Part shown: one piece after another, positions 62,616-64,000 of the stretch
Layout: each line of letters opens with the position of its first letter
Numbering within the stretch: the first letter of the stretch is position 1
From: Pseudorasbora parva
Taxonomy: Eukaryota; Chordata; Actinopteri; Cypriniformes; Gobionidae
DNA length: 64,000 nucleotides
Assembly: GCF_024679245.1 (NCBI RefSeq)
Contig: NC_090180.1
Span: 14,972,007-15,036,006 of the forward strand
Direction of reading: 5' to 3'
Notes under the pieces: model-generated
What the model was told of the DNA's origin: nothing
Databases searched by the model: none
What the model saw: only the letters and a program-made list of their open reading frames with translations
Made by a program: the position numbers and the translations under genes

Positions 62616-63643
62616 AAGGGGCAACTATATTCCTGCAAGCAGTAAGTATAGTGATTTATCCACTTATTGACTGTTTAAATAATTTCTGATTAAATTGAAA
62701 GTTTTTTAGAGGGACAGCATTGTCTAGATAACGCAAGATGCTAGTACAGTAACAACAGGAAACTCCAAGTACCATACAAAACTAAATAGTGTGTCTAATG
62801 ATAAAGGTTAATATTTTTTTGTATTACAAAATACAACCGTAGATACGCATGTCATATTACGTTAGTTTAGTTGACGTTTAATTGCTAACGTCACCCCTCT
62901 CGTACATATAAGTTAAAACTATAGTCATTTGAAAAGGCTACTATTCATTTTGTAAAAATATATATATTTATATTTTTGAGAACTTAAGTATGATGTTTTT
63001 GCATGCTTGTATTTCAGAGTACATCACAGTTCACTGCGTAGCCTACATTGTGACTAACGTTATATAAACATGCAATATTGATGACAAAAAAGACGAGTCT
63101 AAAATGTAGTTTAAAAAATAAAAACTTAAACAAAAACCACTGGTTTTGGTTTTGTCCAGCGGAAAGAAGAGCGTTCGTTCTTGCGGTTGCCAGATTTCAG
63201 TAATTTAAATACCCCAATTAGAGCTTTTCTGTGAAAAGAACACGTAAAATATCCGTTGTTTTACCTAAACATTTGCAATCTGGCAACCATATGCAAGCAA
63301 GCTCTCTCTCTCTCTCGCGCACGCATGCAGATGATCTGAAAACACCAATAAAGAAGTATACTGCATTTCATCTGCTTAGAGATGTTCTGCTTAAAGTGTC
63401 ATTTAGTCGGTCTGTGTTCTGTCTGGACGGTCAGGACTCACAAGCCGCTTTGCTGAACTGAACTGCTGTGAGCTGCTGAAATAAGGCAATCAGAGCAGAG
63501 CTCAACATTAATATTCATGACTCTTCCAAATAAGGCAAAAACAGAGCATTACATCCTAGGGACAATTTCTAGGTTTGTAAATGGACCTGTAAAACCGTAT
63601 CTGGACAATTTTTGCCCTTAAATAAGTCACATACCCTCTATGT

Positions 63644-63835
63644 CAGGGGTGTCCAATCCTGCTCATGGAGGGCCGCTGTCCTGCAGAGTTTAGCTCCAAC
63701 CCCAATTAAACAAACCTGTACCAGCTAATTAAGGTCTTATTAGGCATACTAGAAACTTTAGCAAGTGTGTTGTGGCAAGCAGGATCTAAACTCTGCAGGA
63801 CAGTGGCCCTCCAGGATCGACTTTGGACACCCCTG
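63644..63835. mobile_element. hAT MITE with exact 8-bp target duplication
   Basis: CTCTATGT at 63636-63643 and 63836-63843. Ends CAGGGGTGTCCAA and TTGGACACCCCTG are inverted; length 192 bp. The interior mirror words CTGCAGAGTTTAG and CTAAACTCTGCAG extend the hairpin. It is inserted in the Kolobok-like element, so it is younger than it. Confidence 0.93.
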
Positions 63836-63904
63836 CTCTATGTAGATATCAGAGAACAATTTTATTTTATTTTATTGTTTCAAGTCATTCTAAGGCACCT
63901 TTAA

Positions 63905-64000
63905 TTAATTACCAATTCATTTCTGACCCACAACAGTAACACATTTTTTTTTTGAAACGCTATTGCTTGCATTTTGAAGCAGGAAGTTTTACATCCAATC
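63905..64000 (-). other. wls intron continues to window edge
   Basis: No exon recognised in the last 96 bases; a poly-T run sits at about 63943-63953. Confidence 0.5.

Larger units (their letters stand above)
62103..63900. mobile_element. Kolobok-like TTAA element with THAP relic
   Basis: TTAA at 62099-62102 and 63901-63904 flank perfect 16-bp inverted ends AGGTGCCTTAGAATGA. A THAP finger relic lies about 300 bp inside the left end. TTAA target plus THAP domain points to the Kolobok superfamily; that assignment is inference from these two traits. A (CT)n run is at 63303-63317 and a hAT MITE is nested near the right end. It lies in a wls intron, 249 bp upstream of the last exon. Confidence 0.8.

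Overview
The window is vertebrate nuclear DNA and reads like a cyprinid (carp, barb or zebrafish relative) chromosome. It is AT-rich, has small exons with consensus splice sites, and is dense in the DNA transposons typical of cyprinids: Tc1/mariner, hAT, TTAA-target elements of Kolobok type, and Harbinger-like terminal-inverted-repeat (TIR) elements. L2-type LINE pieces are fewer. The gene order gadd45a - gng12 - wls is the conserved vertebrate order (human chromosome 1p31). Family names and lineage come from recall of motifs, because no database search was possible.

Layout. 1-26250 has no host gene and is a transposon graveyard: an L2-like LINE with a nearly open reverse transcriptase (2520-4041), Tc1 remnants, and several hAT elements, two of which keep exact 8-bp target duplications (9494-11905 and 14117-15697). 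It also holds a TTAA-flanked element carrying a Tc1 insertion (18192-19585) and a long imperfect palindrome (19969-20883). 26296-28816 is a fold-back element with 0.6-0.7 kb arms built on about 160-bp tandem repeats, around a decayed reading frame with two zinc-knuckle-like modules. 29380-32100 is gadd45a on the + strand, complete in four exons (157 aa). It has Oct/CCAAT boxes upstream and a near-perfect p53 response element in intron 3.

36785-38458 (minus) holds the two coding exons of gng12 (72 aa, CaaX end CTIL). A CpG-rich block with CRE and CCAAT motifs, followed by a strong minus-strand splice donor at 58997/58996, is a candidate gng12 5' non-coding exon and promoter. It would imply a first intron of about 20.5 kb that fills 38459-58996 and hosts many transposon copies. 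60959-61853 (minus) is the 3' UTR and last coding exon of wls; the rest of wls lies beyond the right edge. 62103-63900, in the wls intron, is a TTAA-flanked element with perfect 16-bp TIRs and a broken THAP domain, containing a 192-bp hAT MITE with a perfect 8-bp target duplication.

The three host genes are not an operon. They share a conserved neighbourhood: a stress-induced growth-arrest regulator (gadd45a), a membrane G-protein gamma subunit (gng12) and the Wnt cargo receptor (wls). No tRNA, rRNA, CRISPR array or bacterial feature was seen.
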